Source: an uncultured Christensenella sp.
GTDB lineage: Bacteria; Bacillota; Clostridia; Christensenellales; Borkfalkiaceae
DNA length: 15,107 bases
NCBI GenBank assembly: GCA_910579585.1
Contig: CAJTVA010000032.1
Location: 1-15,107, forward strand
Reading direction: 5' to 3'
Part shown: piece by piece, positions 13,501-15,107 of the stretch
Layout: every line of letters starts with the position of its first letter
How positions within the stretch are numbered: position 1 is the stretch's first letter
The notes under the pieces: model-generated
Database searches by the model: none
What the model was told of the DNA's origin: nothing
What the model saw: only the letters and a program-made list of their open reading frames with translations
Made by a program: the position numbers and the translations under genes

Positions 13501-15107
13501 ATACGCGGTCAACGCGGGCAATTACAACGTTAAAGTACTCGGTATTTCCAACGACAACTACACTTATTCGGGCGAAATGACCCTTACCATTAAGGACAGG
13601 GAAATTTCCACCGTTATGTGGGAAGGCGTGCAGGACGGAAATTCCGTCGTGTACAACAAGCTTGACCAGGCGCCCAAAGCGTATATTATGATTGACGGCG
13701 AAAAGGTTTACCTTGAAGGCAAGCTTGAAAAGTACGACCCGACGACAAGCACTTGGGGCGAAGTTGCGTACGCTATCAACGCGGGCAATTTCAGGCTGAC
13801 GGTGGAGGAAGTTACGTCGGGCTCGGGCAACTATTTCTATTCCGAAGCGGTAAACAACTTCACCATTTCGCGCTATGAGCTTACGGCTATTTATCTTACG
13901 CAGAACGTATTCACTTACAGCGGAAGTAACGCGGGACTCGAAGTTTATGCGCTCGGCGTGGGTAACGAGAGAATAAGCGTAAGAGATTTCACCGTTTTAG
14001 ACGATTTGGGTCAGAACGTAACCGTTTACAGCGACGCGGGCAGCTATTCCGTACAGGTGGCTATCCAGACCGCGCTCGGTTCGAACCCCAACTATACAAT
14101 TTCGAGCGTTTTAAGGACGACTTTCGTTATCAACCCTCAGGTTGTTAACGTTACTTTCGAAATCACCGGTAACAACTGGAGCTGGAAGGCCGACATTGCG
14201 ACGGTGCCTACCGTAACCGTAAGCGCTTCCGTTGCGAACGCTATCGAAGTAAGATACGGCAAGCTCGGCGCAGACAACACCAAGCCTGCGGCTACAAATC
14301 ATGGGCTTTCGTTCGTATTCCAGATTACTGGTATTTCGGGCGACGGTATAATTACTGCCGTTGCAAAGAGCAAGAACTATCAGATTACAGGCACTAACGT
14401 AAAAACCTTCAACGTTATCCCCGTTGACGGCGAAGCAACGGCAACGTTCAGCTTCGACGGCGACGTTTGGAGCGACGACAACCTCGAATTAGAGTACGAC
14501 GCTACAAGCGGCAAGACCGTTGCGGTAAGCGGCGACAACGACGTTGAAATTAAATACTATAAAGACGGCGTGTTACTGACCGACCCCATAACTACGACGG
14601 CAGGGCTTGACGCGGGCACCTATCTTGTGACAGCAAGCTGCCCTACGCGCCAGTTATCTACTAACATTACCGCAACCACGAGAACGTTTAAGATTTTACC
14701 CAAAGAGGTTGATTTTGCGGACGTAGAATGGGTTATAGACGGAAACAAGGTTGCGGGAAATACGGTTTCTTACAACGGACAGATTTACAGCGCAACGTTA
14801 AACCTTGGCGAGCTTGCGGACGATTTTGAAGTATATTACACTAACGGAACTTACAAGAACGTAGGCAACGTCAGAACGACTGCGACGATAGTTGCGAAGA
14901 ATAGTAACTACAAGGCTGTCGGGGCGGTTGAAAGCTACGACTGGGCTATTTCGGGAGCAACCGCTACGGTTGCGTGGAACGACGACGGCACGGTTGCGAG
15001 CATTTCGGGCGACAGCACAGCGGCGACGGGCGGAAGCTTCTTCGAAAAGAGCGGAACGGCATACAAGGTCGTATACAAAAAGGACGGCGTAGTTCTTAAC
15101 TCCGCGC
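10592..15107 (+). CDS. Giant secreted protein: DUF6273-like domain plus MBG-like repeats (partial)
   Basis: The frame is open for 1505 codons to the window edge with no stop, so the C terminus, including any cell-wall anchor, is missing. The start has a strong AGGAGA (10581-10586). Residues 1-40 are a Sec signal peptide: a lysine-rich n-region, a hydrophobic core (IAAAVLMVALAICAVCGAFIG) and a likely cut after TASA or SANA (38/40). Residues about 105-395 resemble DUF6273, with W354-L-R-S and V386-RPALHLNL as landmarks. From about 415 on come roughly 12 repeats of 75-110 residues resembling MBG/YDG Ig-like modules: a YNG or YDG strand, a DAGTY/NAGNY-type strand, NY, and a W-containing linker (for example ISVDW, ITASDVEW). 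It is exported and probably an adhesive or structural surface protein. The two codon-use styles inside the DUF6273-like part are noted separately. Confidence 0.9.
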   Translation, partial: MILKKVKTKIAAAVLMVALAICAVCGAFIGLSGQTASANATGTAIDISGTGGDLFNAANLQTVMGKIIGKDKASYNELKAYIDKQPEKQYESSLFNNGAGYFTVKLGGIDWNVVFASEDTNGEVVATLWQASSTLTSQWHTWYSTDKTLYYPSNMYGTSFIRASLVNSAYAYQAIDETTTGTSGSGSGSTANRQFFDHINTTNAVQTVEKLPITANTGRPSSTTAAEVEVPVNEVYQTYHPIVSAYDKYLDTPSQMPWQWYQSNQKIYGYDWWGNCKNDGIFGADYGSWWSPDDDYTGKNSYSAWGADKIWLPSGYETGYNNTWSGSTFPNPTQRSGIWGLPSSARLNNGEISWLRSGHNNYARRAGYLSTDGNYNSDYVTSSYAVRPALHLNLKSAASAAGLVVDAPTFKDGTITKTVVYNGTEQEFELTTPETGVSVAVSSPAAYDSTSHKIKATAAGTYTVTLSPNAGYGWSDGSIGPKQLTITIKPKELTAINWLNGTSALASDGKVTYTGNQIIINATADGADISTTDKETVKLPVIISGDNVNAGTFTATAINTNPNYVFSSSLDTTKTVTIEKKAISVDWNVANNAQFVYNGENFAPEATFIAANGLPVTLPVTLTKDGTTVTEAVDAGEYVATVAAGDYFSNYNLASAATVSFKINKAQITASDVEWSFTEGAKFATGAKPSLTALYRYNNVTYSLTIAITTTDGNTTTWAAGGYTATASLATGMDNFEISGTVSRTFNLTETASGNYTVIWEGYSAVANYNGAEQKPSGYIISDGEKLAINVAVEKWNGSAWVAATSAKDAGTYRFTATKDGYTLLNDKVECRIDPRVISVDYANLTGLTHGTTVNVIASTTDPVAKAEVDAGILTFAVTGSGRVAGTHIVSVEAQVDGIGGSKVASGNYSVSNSTAVQTIGKKVLTATDIDWILSFTYDGNIKIPEGKVKASALTAGDLAGGAYVIFEFVYAVNAGNYNVKVLGISNDNYTYSGEMTLTIKDREISTVMWEGVQDGNSVVYNKLDQAPKAYIMIDGEKVYLEGKLEKYDPTTSTWGEVAYAINAGNFRLTVEEVTSGSGNYFYSEAVNNFTISRYELTAIYLTQNVFTYSGSNAGLEVYALGVGNERISVRDFTVLDDLGQNVTVYSDAGSYSVQVAIQTALGSNPNYTISSVLRTTFVINPQVVNVTFEITGNNWSWKADIATVPTVTVSASVANAIEVRYGKLGADNTKPAATNHGLSFVFQITGISGDGIITAVAKSKNYQITGTNVKTFNVIPVDGEATATFSFDGDVWSDDNLELEYDATSGKTVAVSGDNDVEIKYYKDGVLLTDPITTTAGLDAGTYLVTASCPTRQLSTNITATTRTFKILPKEVDFADVEWVIDGNKVAGNTVSYNGQIYSATLNLGELADDFEVYYTNGTYKNVGNVRTTATIVAKNSNYKAVGAVESYDWAISGATATVAWNDDGTVASISGDSTAATGGSFFEKSGTAYKVVYKKDGVVLNSA

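Overview
The window looks like a chromosomal stretch of an anaerobic Clostridia-class Bacillota, probably gut-associated and uncultured. Four things suggest this: a fused bifunctional aldehyde/alcohol dehydrogenase (AdhE), the small TSCPD and DUF4364 proteins common in Clostridia, near-consensus sigma-A promoters with AGGAG-type ribosome sites, and a giant secreted protein joining a DUF6273-like domain to MBG/Ig-like repeats. Lineage is inferred from gene content only.

Layout. Positions 1-1800 are an accessory patch: a 60-residue ORF of unknown function, then a markedly AT-rich gene for a protein with a DUF559/Vsr-like PD-(D/E)xK nuclease domain at its C terminus. The nuclease gene lies between two diverged copies of the 3' end of the small ORF, so it looks like an inserted cassette. 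Positions 1801-3270 hold a self-contained two-gene module, a PadR-type repressor and an alpha/beta hydrolase, with a strong promoter, a palindrome over the -10 box and a terminator. Positions 3334-6817 are a fermentation operon: adhE followed 10 bases later by an APH-fold small-molecule kinase, closed by a terminator. Positions 6821-7540 hold two small genes of unknown function; the first appears to be read from a leaderless mRNA. A DUF4364 gene and a TSCPD gene run on the minus strand (8499 to 7705). Diverging from them are a conserved gene of unknown function and a translationally coupled Nudix ADP-ribose pyrophosphatase (8653-9914), followed by two tandem hairpin terminators.

Positions 9915-10591 form a 677-base noncoding region full of inverted repeats. 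Two nearly identical 25-base palindromes (10043-10067 and 10191-10215) bracket a good promoter (TTGACT-17-TATATT) pointing toward the giant gene. The leader beyond them contains more hairpins and a decayed dispersed repeat. From 10592 the frame stays open to the window edge (1505 codons, no stop): signal peptide, DUF6273-like domain, then about a dozen MBG-like repeats.

The most interesting points are the possible invertible or attenuated promoter ahead of the giant surface protein, an Asn/Tyr/Asp/Ser-rich segment with shifted codon use in its DUF6273-like domain that resembles a diversity-generating-retroelement target, and the repeat-flanked nuclease gene. None of these is proven by the sequence alone, and no reverse transcriptase or invertase gene lies in the window.
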